A stretch of 54,711 nucleotides of DNA, taken from IMG/VR virus record IMGVR_UViG_3300030119_000989, positions 1-54,711 of that record, one strand, 5' to 3'. Of this stretch, positions 1 through 7,488 are shown piece by piece. The DNA comes from a virus. Within the stretch, counting starts at the first letter, position 1; every line of letters starts with the position of its first letter. A model generated the notes under the pieces. It worked only from the letters and a program-made list of their open reading frames with translations, was not told the DNA's origin and ran no database searches. The translations under genes and the position numbers were made by a program.

Positions 1-1182
1 TCAAGCGAATTTCAATGCCGCTTCGCGGGCACGCTGTAGCTGGCGTTCACCATAGAGTTTGGTGGTTGTTACGTCGCTATGCCCCATGATTCCGGCCGTA
101 ATTTCAATGCCGAGCATTTTCTCGTATTCGTCGTGAGCATAGTGTCTCAGTTGGTTGGGTGACCAGATATCAATCTTGGCTGATTCGCACGCTCTCCTGA
201 TGGTCTTCCTGTAGCTGGCTGTGTCGTAGAACGGTCGATACTTGTCGCCGTACCCCTTGTTTGTTCTGGGGGCTTCCTTGTCACCGCGACGCGCGGCATT
301 GCGTTGCAGCTGGGCATCTTCTGGCTTGAACAGATTTTCAACCGGCTCACGATTCATGAACGGCTTGATGATCCCCTGACACCGCGGGCCAAGGAAGATG
401 GTGCGACGGTCGCCACGGTATTTGGTCTTGAACTTGTCGGGTTCGTAAATCCAAACGTCATGGTCGGACATGTCGATATCGATCAGCCGCATGCCGCACA
501 CGTCCTGGGGGCGCATAGCGGTAAGCATTTGCAGGTCAATCATAGCGCAGACGGTGTGAGGAAGAAACTGCTTGGCCTTGTTGATTGCCAGCAATGGCGC
601 GGCCACAACCTTTTCAGACTCACGGGCCGGTGGCGTTCCCTTTTTGGGTGACCTGCCCTTCTTGATGGCCGTCACGGATTCAATTGCATAGAGCACTCGT
701 GAATCCAACAGTTCTTCGCTGACTGCCCAACGAACCATCCTTCGGATATGCTCGCACATCTTGTTGATGAGTGTTCTGGCCTTATCCTGTTTGATCATTT
801 CAACCTGGAAATCGCGTAGCTGGATTGGACCAAGACTATGCAGCGGTTCTTCACCATACAGGTTGTTGTAAAAAGTGAGTGTGTAATGAATGTTGCGAAC
901 TTCGGTCGTTTGTTTCCCGTCTTCATCCCGGTAATACCCGGCCGCGAACACCAGGTATTCACGACATAGATCATGCACGGCAAGCAATCCTGATGGATTT
1001 CGAATTACTTCACGAGCGTAGAACTCGTCGCTAAGCCACTTCGTGAAGCGTTGGTAGGCGACGTCCTTGCTTACCTTTTTCACCGGGCCGAAGCTCTTGT
1101 TTCGCACATGCTTCTCGTCGTCCCGCCACTGAGTCACCCACGATCCGTTCTTGGGCTTGGGATCCGTTGGTCTTGTTGCCAC
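1..1182 (-). CDS. int: Tyrosine recombinase (integrase 1)
   Basis: This is a 393-residue site-specific recombinase, probably the integrase of the prophage that fills most of the window. The C-terminal half has the catalytic layout: the first Arg in a TAMRPQDV segment near residue 225, a second box reading NQLRHYAH (Asn where His is usual), an MGHSD box, and the nucleophile Tyr in TKLYGE. The N-terminal part (WVTQWRDDEKH and following) resembles an arm-binding domain. The start is GTG, with GAGGTGAA just upstream. It overlaps the end of the small HTH gene by about 150 bp. The stop codon occupies the first three bases of the window, so the left attachment site is not visible. The family is secure; that it drives integration of this prophage is inferred from position. 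Confidence 0.92.
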   Translation of the reverse strand: MATRPTDPKPKNGSWVTQWRDDEKHVRNKSFGPVKKVSKDVAYQRFTKWLSDEFYAREVIRNPSGLLAVHDLCREYLVFAAGYYRDEDGKQTTEVRNIHYTLTFYNNLYGEEPLHSLGPIQLRDFQVEMIKQDKARTLINKMCEHIRRMVRWAVSEELLDSRVLYAIESVTAIKKGRSPKKGTPPARESEKVVAAPLLAINKAKQFLPHTVCAMIDLQMLTAMRPQDVCGMRLIDIDMSDHDVWIYEPDKFKTKYRGDRRTIFLGPRCQGIIKPFMNREPVENLFKPEDAQLQRNAARRGDKEAPRTNKGYGDKYRPFYDTASYRKTIRRACESAKIDIWSPNQLRHYAHDEYEKMLGIEITAGIMGHSDVTTTKLYGERQLQRAREAALKFA

Positions 1183-1351
1183 GCTTCACCTCGCATTGTG
1201 ATAGGAACTCATCAATGTGATGTTCCCCGAAAATGAATATCCCGTCACCTGGTTTAAAGTGACCGATCTTGCCTTCATAGCACCATTTTTTCAAAGTACT
1301 TTCGGCACATCCTAATTTTGTAGCAGTTTCTGCCAGATCATGCGTGATCAT
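1031..1351 (-). CDS. Small HTH protein, excisionase-like
   Basis: The first 60 residues form a MerR/HTH_17-type helix-turn-helix: MITHDLAETATKLGC followed by ESTLKKWCYEGKIGHF, ending in a HIDEFLSQ helix. This is the usual size and fold of excisionases and AlpA-like regulators. I use the internal ATG at 1351 because residues encoded upstream of it look like a shadow of RusA. The last 45 residues overlap the integrase start in another frame and are Arg/Lys/Gly-rich, so only the N-terminal domain may matter. Its place directly upstream of int fits a recombination directionality factor; that role is inferred. Confidence 0.65.
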   Translation of the reverse strand: MITHDLAETATKLGCAESTLKKWCYEGKIGHFKPGDGIFIFGEHHIDEFLSQCEVKRGNKTNGSQAQERIVGDSVAGRREACAKQELRPGEKGKQGRRLPTLHEVA

Positions 1352-1394
1352 TTTTACCGTCCTTGTCTCACGGGTGAGCAAGCTAGCCGTGTCA

Positions 1395-1832
1395 TCATCC
1401 AAATAAAACGCCTTGCGCCCCGGGCTCCACCGGGATATCAGCCGCGTCGATGCGTTCGATTTCCAGCACGACCCGCGGGTTGGCTTTGTCATACGCGAAC
1501 ACTGTTGGCTTGTGGCTGAGCACCTTCGAGTTGTCATCGAGGATCAGACCCGCATCGACCAAACCGTCATAGGCAGGCTTGAGGGCATACTCGAAGTTGC
1601 GAAAGTCACGGCGACGATTGGTGTCAAAGTAAAACGTCGCTTTGCATTCTGCGTGGTGCCAGCGGCGCATGGCGCCACCCGCTTCGAGCGTGCGAATCAT
1701 AGTCAGTTCACGATACTTTTTGGCGGCAACTGATTTGGCAATGCGGCCATGCTTCGATCCTGGAGGATTGTTCGGTTGCAGTTTGCGGTCGGGCAGCGGG
1801 ATTGTGATGGTGATGGTGATGATGCGTGTCAT
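1395..1832 (-). CDS. rusA: RusA-like Holliday junction resolvase
   Basis: A 145-residue protein matching the RusA family of phage Holliday-junction endonucleases. The diagnostic segment is RRRDFRNFEYALKPAYDGL followed by DAGLILDDNSKV, which carries the conserved Asp residues that bind magnesium. Length is close to the usual 120-140 residues. The ATG overlaps the stop of the upstream gene as ATGA, so the two are translationally coupled. In this phage it would resolve branched intermediates from the RecT/YqaJ recombination genes or from replication before packaging. Family assignment comes from the motif; the in vivo role is inferred. Confidence 0.88.
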   Translation of the reverse strand: MTRIITITITIPLPDRKLQPNNPPGSKHGRIAKSVAAKKYRELTMIRTLEAGGAMRRWHHAECKATFYFDTNRRRDFRNFEYALKPAYDGLVDAGLILDDNSKVLSHKPTVFAYDKANPRVVLEIERIDAADIPVEPGAQGVLFG

Positions 1833-2200
1833 GCAGCACCGCCTTCGATTTCACGGGCTTGCTGCCTGAGAAGCTGTTTGGAGATCGAGCATGGTTTATT
1901 TTTCATTGCCCCACGCCCCACAGCACAGGCCGTGGCGATGTCATTGTGGGCTTCGATCGCGGTTTTGACTGACTGACGATATGGGCCAATGCATCCACAT
2001 TTGCGACATGCAACTGCAAAATAGATGACATCAACATTGCTTGACGTAATTGATGGATATTCACGGACAATACATTTCCCATTGCAATCTTTTGAGTAGC
2101 ATGGAAATATTTGAGCAGGCAATAAATCATTTAATCCCTTAGGAACGGGATAATCTTTTGTTCTTGAATCATCGTATGTCTCGTCATAGTCTCTGCTCAT
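1829..2200 (-). CDS. Small zinc-ribbon protein, Lar-like
   Basis: A protein of about 123 residues with two cysteine pairs, CYSKDCNGKC near the middle and VACRKCGCIGPY after it, then an Ala-rich helix (SVKTAIEAHNDIA). The layout recalls the Lar/restriction-alleviation zinc-ribbon family common in phage early operons. The ATG at 2200 overlaps the upstream stop as TGATG; a GTG one codon earlier is possible. The N-terminus is acidic. No function can be read beyond probable zinc binding. Confidence 0.6.
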   Translation of the reverse strand: MSRDYDETYDDSRTKDYPVPKGLNDLLPAQIFPCYSKDCNGKCIVREYPSITSSNVDVIYFAVACRKCGCIGPYRQSVKTAIEAHNDIATACAVGRGAMKNKPCSISKQLLRQQAREIEGGAA

Positions 2201-2661
2201 CACGCAACTCCCATCTGTTTATGCTGCTTGCACCACCGGTGCACGTACTTGTAGTCAATTCCCTGGCACACCTTGACGACACGCTCGCAGGTTGGTTTGT
2301 CGAACATGCCGATGTGACATTTATCAGGATCAATACCGAGCCTTGCCGCAAGCCATTCGTAGGCTTCACGTCTGGCGCTGCGTACAGTGAATCCTTTGGG
2401 CACACTCGCCATTCGCTGGTTCCAGATGCGATCGAACACAGCGTGGGCGTCTTGCCGGGCCTTACGGGTTTCCGAATCAACCGGGATGCCAAGAGGTTCA
2501 CCCCATTTGTTACCACTGCCATCGCCATGAGCACCGTGGGAAGCTTTGCATTTGGGGAACCGCTTACAGCCGTAGAACGGGTCATACTTGCTGATCTTGA
2601 GCACCATGTCGCTGCCACAATCGGGGCAGGCGTTGGGGAGGATGTGACCGCGTTTCTTCAT
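2200..2661 (-). CDS. Zinc-finger protein (DUF3268-like)
   Basis: A 153-residue protein starting with a topoisomerase-type C4 zinc finger: ACPDCGSDMVL, then FYGCKRFPKCKASHG. A helical domain follows (ETRKARQDAHAVFDRIW and REAYEWLAARLGI). This matches phage proteins annotated as zinc-finger-containing DUF3268, whose function is unknown; nucleic-acid binding is likely. The ATG follows the frame of the upstream gene by ATGA overlap, and a second open frame upstream ends in TAA immediately before it (see the next gene). Confidence 0.7.
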   Translation of the reverse strand: MKKRGHILPNACPDCGSDMVLKISKYDPFYGCKRFPKCKASHGAHGDGSGNKWGEPLGIPVDSETRKARQDAHAVFDRIWNQRMASVPKGFTVRSARREAYEWLAARLGIDPDKCHIGMFDKPTCERVVKVCQGIDYKYVHRWCKQHKQMGVA

Positions 2662-3143
2662 TTACTCACTCCCAATGGAAGCAGCACGAGCAAGATCACG
2701 AATACCACTGGCAATATCGCGAGCACTTGTTGGGCCGCACGCGGCCGCCTGCTTGCATTCACTCCACCACTTAATCGCCTCAGCCAACTCACGTTCGTTG
2801 ATGTCGTGGCAGACATGAAGAACTGTTTGGGACGATGGATCGGCTCGGTGAAGCTCAACACCATCTGACCGTCTTCTATGACGGCGCCGTCGATGGGGAT
2901 GGTTTTCGTGCAGACGTGGCCATCCTGATTGATGTACTGGAACTGAAACATCAAAGGCATGGCCGGTGCAACGTCACAATCAGGTGCTGCCAGATCAAAG
3001 ATGGTGTCGGTGGTGACGGGTTCGCCAATCAATCGCACCTTGATCCCGCTGGTGCAGTACCGTGCAGCCTCAGTTGCCGTGCAAGGTCGCCAGTAGTTCG
3101 TTACGCGATCCGACCAGATGTTGAGGTATTGCCAACGGCTCAT
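2658..3143 (-). CDS. Hypothetical protein with a possible frame change
   Basis: The annotated frame gives 161 residues. Its first 105 or so look coding (MSRWQYLNIWSDR to IDGAVIEDGQMV), while the tail is Ser/Arg-rich and then hydrophobic, typical of a shadow frame. From about 2865 down to 2662 a different frame is open and looks protein-like, with segments DGVELHRADP, NERELAEAIKWW and ARDIASGIRDLARAAS, ending in TAA directly before the next ATG. That second frame has no ATG, GTG or TTG near its beginning. The gene may therefore contain a frameshift, natural or from sequencing. If the first frame is right throughout, the protein ends in a membrane anchor. Function unknown. Confidence 0.5.
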   Translation of the reverse strand: MSRWQYLNIWSDRVTNYWRPCTATEAARYCTSGIKVRLIGEPVTTDTIFDLAAPDCDVAPAMPLMFQFQYINQDGHVCTKTIPIDGAVIEDGQMVLSFTEPIHRPKQFFMSATTSTNVSWLRRLSGGVNASRRPRAAQQVLAILPVVFVILLVLLPLGVSK

Positions 3144-3757
3144 TGAACACCCCCGTTTATATTGCTTTTGAACCGGTCAAACGCTGCGTCTTGAGATAGT
3201 TTGTGGGAGTATCTATCGCACGCCTCAACCGCCTGCTCTACCGTCAACCCCATGTCCTCGACCTGCTTCAACAGGTGCAGGGCATTGGAGACTTGCTCGT
3301 CGTTGTGGTGTTGCAGGTCGCGTAGGGTCGCTTTAAGCTCAACGTCATGCGTATGGTTAATTACCATTCCTAAATCAGAGGCAAGACCTCCAACCGATAC
3401 TGACTGGCAGCCCTCTTTTTCTGCCATATTTCGGACCCATTGCTCGGATGGCTGCTGAACTGTTAAAGAATCCTTAACGGTTGAACTATCCGGTTTTTCC
3501 GGGCGGTTGAAGTTGTCAGCAGGTGGATGGCTTTTAAATTTAATAACTACAACTCGTCGTTTTGATTTTAAAAGCCGGTCGTTACTGAACGGCCTGCCTT
3601 CGATTGCCGACTCAATCGTTTCATCAAGCCAATTCAAATTTAAAGCTTCAACCCCTGGGTAGCAGCAACATCCACCAATGGCTTTGTGTACATGCTTTAG
3701 AGCGTCGATTAGCCTGTCGTTATGCTTAGTTAAATCCACAGTGGCTTTGTCATTCAT
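3140..3757 (-). CDS. Hypothetical protein with EQVxxALHLL module
   Basis: A 205-residue protein of unknown function. The N-terminal half has helices and a CCC cluster (AIGGCCCYPGVEAL). The C-terminal half carries the segment NDEQVSNALHLLKQVEDMGL followed by TVEQAVEACDRYSH. Nearly the same segment ends the 77-residue protein at 6428-6661, so the two share a duplicated module. Its stop overlaps the next ATG (ATGA). Confidence 0.6.
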   Translation of the reverse strand: MNDKATVDLTKHNDRLIDALKHVHKAIGGCCCYPGVEALNLNWLDETIESAIEGRPFSNDRLLKSKRRVVVIKFKSHPPADNFNRPEKPDSSTVKDSLTVQQPSEQWVRNMAEKEGCQSVSVGGLASDLGMVINHTHDVELKATLRDLQHHNDEQVSNALHLLKQVEDMGLTVEQAVEACDRYSHKLSQDAAFDRFKSNINGGVQ

Positions 3758-3758
3758 C

Positions 3759-4634
3759 TCATATCCCTTTCTTGTTCACGATCAAGACCTCTGGGGCCTT
3801 GCCTGGCTTGGCGCCACGTTTGTTCTGCACATGCAGGTTTTTGTTGATTGCCGCATTCAGGTGATCCCATTGCTCGGGCGGGTAAAGTTCGCTGAGACAC
3901 GGATGGGCGTAATAGCTGATCACGATTCGGGTGTGTTGGTAGGCGTTCAGCAGCTTGGCCAAACGACGATGTTCGATGCCTGAAAAGTCATGCCGGTAAC
4001 CACCGTCCGCATCGCCACCGGTTCGCGTTTCGATCAGGTAAGGCGGGTCGCAGTACACCGCCACGTCACCGCGATCGGGAATCTTGGGGATCATGTCCCA
4101 GGCCGACCAGTTGAGGATCACCACGCTGCGTAGACGATCATGCCACCATGGAATTGATTCGATTGCCGAACGAAATCGCGTCGTCGCAGAACCACCCGTC
4201 GGTGTCCATCGCATTGCCAGGCTGAATGACATGCGTTTGCTGCCCGATACACCGTTGCGACCAGCCCATGAGTGAATGAAAAAGTGATAAGCCCAATCGA
4301 GCGGATCTGGATCATCAGGACGATCCATGAGGTAATCGCGTGACTGCTCAAATAGTGCCTGTGAAAACAGCGTGCGAGTCAAACGATCGTAGAGTTCAAC
4401 CGCCTGATCGTGATCGGCCAGAACCTTGGCCATGTTGGTCAGGTCTTGGTGCAGGTCGCAGGCGGTTTCGTACTGTGCAGCAGGCTTTGCCAGCAGGACG
4501 GCCATGCTCCCGCAGAACGGCTCATAATACATCTTGTGGTCACCGAGCAGTTCGACGATGCGCGGTGCCAGGATTCGCTTGCTGCCATACCATGGACTGA
4601 TGGCTGTGATCTTGGGTTTGGTTAATGCAGTCAA
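3759..4634 (-). CDS. dam: D12-class N6-adenine DNA methyltransferase (Dam-like)
   Basis: A 291-residue methyltransferase that would transfer a methyl group from S-adenosylmethionine to adenine N6 in DNA. Motif X is SPWYGSKRILAPRIVELL (residues 13-30), motif I is YYEPFCGSMAVLL (37-48) and the catalytic motif IV is DPPY (196-199). Length is normal for the Dam/D12 family. The start is TTG overlapping the previous stop as TTGA, with AGGAG eight bases upstream. It probably protects phage DNA from host restriction; the target sequence cannot be read. A broken second D12 gene lies at 7060-7488. Confidence 0.92.
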   Translation of the reverse strand: MTALTKPKITAISPWYGSKRILAPRIVELLGDHKMYYEPFCGSMAVLLAKPAAQYETACDLHQDLTNMAKVLADHDQAVELYDRLTRTLFSQALFEQSRDYLMDRPDDPDPLDWAYHFFIHSWAGRNGVSGSKRMSFSLAMRWTPTGGSATTRFRSAIESIPWWHDRLRSVVILNWSAWDMIPKIPDRGDVAVYCDPPYLIETRTGGDADGGYRHDFSGIEHRRLAKLLNAYQHTRIVISYYAHPCLSELYPPEQWDHLNAAINKNLHVQNKRGAKPGKAPEVLIVNKKGI

Positions 4635-5314
4635 AACGGCAACTCCTCATCTTTCTGGAACCTCGAACGAATCCAACGCGCCGCGTTCCTGGGCACGTAC
4701 CGCAGCCGCACCAGGTACCAGGCCAACATCACGGCATAGAGCAGCGGCCACCTGAGATTGGCAGGACGCAAGCTGATGTTCGGGTGCCAATAGTCGTAGA
4801 CATAGCGACGGATGAACCGGAAGCGACCACCTGCAACACGACAGAGGATTGACAGCAACATGGCTGCTTGCAGCGCGGTGCGATCGTCAATATGCGGGTG
4901 TTGGATGTAGCCTTTGATGATTTCGCCCTTGTATGTCCGGGCTCCATCAGGTTCGAGTCGGCGACCGGGAATGTAGAACGTGCGATCGGCGAACTGGTAC
5001 CGTTGTAGCTTGATGTAGATGCGACGATAAACGCCGGTTCCATTGCACTTATAACATGGCTCTGGGAACGGTCGACGATTGAACTGGCCGGTACCATGAC
5101 ACGACCAGCAACTGTGATCAATCTGCTGCACGTCAAACCATGCAGCGTATGTCGTGCCGAAGCGTTGAAGGATTTCGGATTTCATGAAGTAGAACGATGA
5201 CTTCACATCGTCCGTCCAGTATCCGGCGCGGCAGTTTGCTTGCCAAAGCAGGTAAGATAGCAGGCGATGAAATCGCGGATGCTTGGCGAATTTGAACCTG
5301 AGTTGGTTGGTCAT
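4631..5314 (-). CDS. Zinc-finger protein with CxxCxGTG repeats
   Basis: A 227-residue protein. Two DnaJ-type zinc motifs lie near residues 73 and 92: CWSCHGTGQ and CYKCNGTGVY. The rest is rich in aromatic and basic residues and ends with acidic DEELPF. I start at ATG 5314, which overlaps the preceding stop (ATGA); the longer open frame upstream is a shadow of the neighbour. Probably binds nucleic acid or protein through the zinc site; otherwise unrecognised. Confidence 0.6.
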   Translation of the reverse strand: MTNQLRFKFAKHPRFHRLLSYLLWQANCRAGYWTDDVKSSFYFMKSEILQRFGTTYAAWFDVQQIDHSCWSCHGTGQFNRRPFPEPCYKCNGTGVYRRIYIKLQRYQFADRTFYIPGRRLEPDGARTYKGEIIKGYIQHPHIDDRTALQAAMLLSILCRVAGGRFRFIRRYVYDYWHPNISLRPANLRWPLLYAVMLAWYLVRLRYVPRNAARWIRSRFQKDEELPF

Positions 5315-5580
5315 AGCGTTCCGACCTCCAATCCGTCGCTGAAAAGAGATTGGGTCAGTTCTTTGCACAGCACCATTCCACTGCGTGTTGTTTCGTACTT
5401 TGCCTTGCCAAATCGAACCACGTGACCATCGTTGCGAAGATGGAATATGTACTGATAAACCTTCTGGCGTTCGATGCCTGATGTACACGACACATCCTTG
5501 ATACTGGCAGGCTCAATCACACGCAGGGCAAGCAAAGCTTTTTGTTTGGTGGATAGGTTCACGCCGTCACCGCCTCTCAT
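5311..5580 (-). CDS. Small winged-helix DNA-binding protein
   Basis: An 89-residue protein with a winged-helix pattern: STKQKALLALRVIEPASIKD, then SGIERQKVYQYIFHLRNDG as recognition helix and the wing VVRFGKAKYETT. Probably a small regulator of the early operon. ATG 5580 overlaps the PP-loop gene stop as ATGA; a GTG seven codons in (VNLST) is also possible. The first codons share a 14-bp sequence with the end of the cytosine methylase gene near 7495, a short local duplication. Confidence 0.6.
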   Translation of the reverse strand: MRGGDGVNLSTKQKALLALRVIEPASIKDVSCTSGIERQKVYQYIFHLRNDGHVVRFGKAKYETTRSGMVLCKELTQSLFSDGLEVGTL

Positions 5581-6431
5581 TCACAAAGACCATATTTAGA
5601 TTCGCAAGTCGGACGTTTTTGCAAAACATGCAGCCCCATTTGTCGGCCGCCGTTCACAGTCTTTGACCATGCAACTACGTCATCGATCCAGTTAATTGCC
5701 ATGCCGGGTACTTTGGGGGCAAAGAACGTCCGGCCAACTCGCTTTTCCCATTCACGTATCTTGTCGATCATCTCTGGCGAACGGTCAGCCCAAGCCCGAA
5801 TATCTTCTTTGCCGCTATTAATACATGGGGCGCATCCAACCCGACTAAATCCCAGCGTGTAAAGTTCGTTGATCTTTTCACCGTGAGCTTGCACGTAGTC
5901 GAAGCACATCTGTTTCGACCAGTCAGCTATTGGGTGATGCAATTCGCAATCAAAATATTTATCCCATGTCTCAAAATCTGCTGATGATCGCCTGCGGCTT
6001 TCATCGCGTCGCACGCCCACGTAGCGGATTACTTCACGGTCTGGCCACAGGCTTTCAATTACACGTTTTTGTGGGTTAATTTTTAAATGCTCTGTGCAAA
6101 ACTGAAACCTTGACGACGGGAAGAAGCCTTTGATTTTGGCCATCAGGTCGAACGACAATGGGTCGTCGGGCTGCAACCCGAGTTCTTTGATTTTGCCCTT
6201 CGCTCGTCCAGCCATGTCCGCAACGATGGGTGTGACCATCATGACCTCATGCACATTTGCTGAATACCACGCAATAAATGCTGTGGTCATTGGATGCTCG
6301 TTACCACCTGCGTCAGAGTTGATCAAAACAACCTGATCAGCCGGGATTCGATTTAACACCCATCTTGCGCAGGCTTGGCTGTCAATGCCGCCTGAGAACC
6401 CCACTATATGTAGCGCTTTGTGTTCACTCAT
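5577..6431 (-). CDS. PP-loop / PAPS-reductase-family protein
   Basis: A 284-residue member of the adenine-nucleotide alpha-hydrolase (PP-loop) superfamily, close to phage proteins called phosphoadenosine phosphosulfate reductases. The PP-loop is SGGIDS (residues 13-18) after a beta strand. Two cysteine sites follow, FCTEHLKINP and CAPCINSGKEDI, the second resembling the C-terminal Cys region of this family. A VGVRRDESRRR segment matches the substrate Arg region. In phages these enzymes are suspected to act in nucleic-acid modification rather than sulfate assimilation. The surrounding methylase and ASCH genes agree with that, but the substrate is unknown. Confidence 0.8.
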   Translation of the reverse strand: MSEHKALHIVGFSGGIDSQACARWVLNRIPADQVVLINSDAGGNEHPMTTAFIAWYSANVHEVMMVTPIVADMAGRAKGKIKELGLQPDDPLSFDLMAKIKGFFPSSRFQFCTEHLKINPQKRVIESLWPDREVIRYVGVRRDESRRRSSADFETWDKYFDCELHHPIADWSKQMCFDYVQAHGEKINELYTLGFSRVGCAPCINSGKEDIRAWADRSPEMIDKIREWEKRVGRTFFAPKVPGMAINWIDDVVAWSKTVNGGRQMGLHVLQKRPTCESKYGLCE

Positions 6432-6661
6432 CCCTCACCCCCTGCCTGCTCAACCGTCAGTCCTGCGTCCTCGACTTTCGCCAACAGGTGCATGGCCTTG
6501 CTGACCTGCTCGTCGTTGGGGTGGAGGAGGTCGTATTTTTCAATCATGTCTTTTGTACTCCTTGTATACGGATCATCTGGATTCGTGTCACATACAAAAA
6601 ACCAAAGTCGATCTCTCATCTTTTTTGCCAGCTTCGCCAGCGTGTCGGGTTGGTCAGTCAT
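6428..6661 (-). CDS. Small protein with EQVxxAMHLL module
   Basis: A 77-residue protein of unknown function. The first half is basic and aromatic (KKMRDRLWFFVCD); the second half is the module NDEQVSKAMHLLAKVEDAGL, shared almost residue for residue with the 205-residue protein at 3140-3757. Overlaps both neighbours by ATGA. Confidence 0.55.
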   Translation of the reverse strand: MTDQPDTLAKLAKKMRDRLWFFVCDTNPDDPYTRSTKDMIEKYDLLHPNDEQVSKAMHLLAKVEDAGLTVEQAGGEG

Positions 6662-6924
6662 TGGTCGTCCTCCGTTGTTCGTATGTACCGGCCAAGTTCA
6701 GCGACTTGGCTGGCGGTTAGTTTTTCGCCTTTGGTAGACAGTTCAACTGCCTTCCTTCCCACCTCCGCCTCCCTCGCCAGTTTGTTGTGGGCGGCGAGGG
6801 ATGGGGCCTGATAAACGCACTTGCGAACACCATCTTTCGTGATGACGCCATGCCAAACTGTTCCTGTAGGCTTATGTACATTTAAATCACCCCCACAAAA
6901 CGGGCATCTCGCAATATCAGTCAT
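6658..6924 (-). CDS. Small zinc-ribbon protein, Lar-like
   Basis: An 88-residue protein starting MTDIARCPFCGGDL, the typical opening of phage Lar-like zinc ribbons. A helical C-terminus reads LTASQVAELGRYIRTTE. Only one Cys pair plus a later single Cys is visible, so the zinc site may be incomplete. The ATG overlaps the previous stop by eight bases. Confidence 0.55.
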   Translation of the reverse strand: MTDIARCPFCGGDLNVHKPTGTVWHGVITKDGVRKCVYQAPSLAAHNKLAREAEVGRKAVELSTKGEKLTASQVAELGRYIRTTEDDQ

Positions 6925-7051
6925 GGCCGGACTCGCTTTCGATCTTGTCGCACATCTTCATGATGTGGCTGGCGAATTCACGCGCCTGTTTGGGTGTAAC
7001 TTTGAACGTGTAAGCTTGCAGGGAATCGAACGATATTCCATCATCCCTCAC
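6917..7051 (-). CDS. Very small hypothetical protein
   Basis: The coding-like part is about 44 residues (DGISFDSLQAYTFKVTPKQA, then REFASHIMKMCDKIES), starting at GTG 7051. The frame is open up to 7204, which would give 95 residues, but the extra part runs through the methylase/J-domain scar and probably reflects a methylase remnant. Start choice is uncertain and no function is recognised. Confidence 0.4.
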   Translation of the reverse strand: MRDDGISFDSLQAYTFKVTPKQAREFASHIMKMCDKIESESGHD

Positions 7052-7140
7052 CCCCAAAGTGCTTCTCGATGAGCTGTTTGGCCAATTGAAGCTTTTTAAA
7101 CAGTTCGTCGCTTCCACCAGTGTCTGGATGGCATGGACGC
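7041..7140 (-). pseudogene. J-domain protein remnant (C-terminal part)
   Basis: In a frame with no start codon, this stretch encodes CHPDTGGSDELFKKLQLAKQ followed by LIEKHFGGEG and TGA. HPD followed by TGG, with this helix pattern, is the hallmark of small DnaJ-type J-domains; the first helices are missing. It overlaps the end of the methylase remnant in another frame, which suggests a deletion joined the two. Probably not translated as a functional protein. Confidence 0.5.
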
Positions 7141-7488
7141 CGGGGCCATAGCTGGAGTTGCCAAGGTTGGTGATCGGCTTGCGATGTGACTCTGCATCAA
7201 CCACCGATGCCGGGCATGCAAATCCGCTTCGCTCACCGGCCAGTCGGCATGTTTAGCAACCTCAGCAGGATCATGCTGCACCGCCCGCCAGAAGTTGGCG
7301 ATAAAATGACTCGCATCGTTGACCGTCTCGACCTTGCCCGTGTGATCCGCAGGCCGACGCAACAGCACGGCCACCGAGCCGGCAAACGGCTCGATGAAGT
7401 TGGAGACATCGCCCAGACGTGACCAAACCAGGTCAGCCACCTTGGACTTGCCGCCGAACCATGGGAATGGGGCTTTAAGAACACTCAT
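7096..7488 (-). pseudogene. Truncated D12-class adenine methyltransferase
   Basis: The first 100 codons are a clear D12 methylase N-terminus: KAPFPWFGGKSKVADLVW and NFIEPFAGSVAVLLRRP. After HARHRWLM the frame turns into a Ser/Pro-rich tail and stops at 7096, with no DPPY motif. A neighbouring frame (about 7100-7200) encodes HRKPITNLGNSSYGPGVHAI, resembling the segment that sits further along in such enzymes. The gene therefore appears to have lost its centre and end by deletion and frameshift. ATG 7488 still overlaps the cytosine methylase stop. Confidence 0.65.

Noticed and set aside
304-651. Plus-strand open frame opposite integrase 1
   Set aside because: Antisense shadow of a clear integrase; no ribosome site or family pattern.
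2830-2845. CCCAAAC as a -1 slippery site joining the two frames at 2658-3143
   Set aside because: The heptamer is not in the X-XXY-YYZ phase of the upstream frame.
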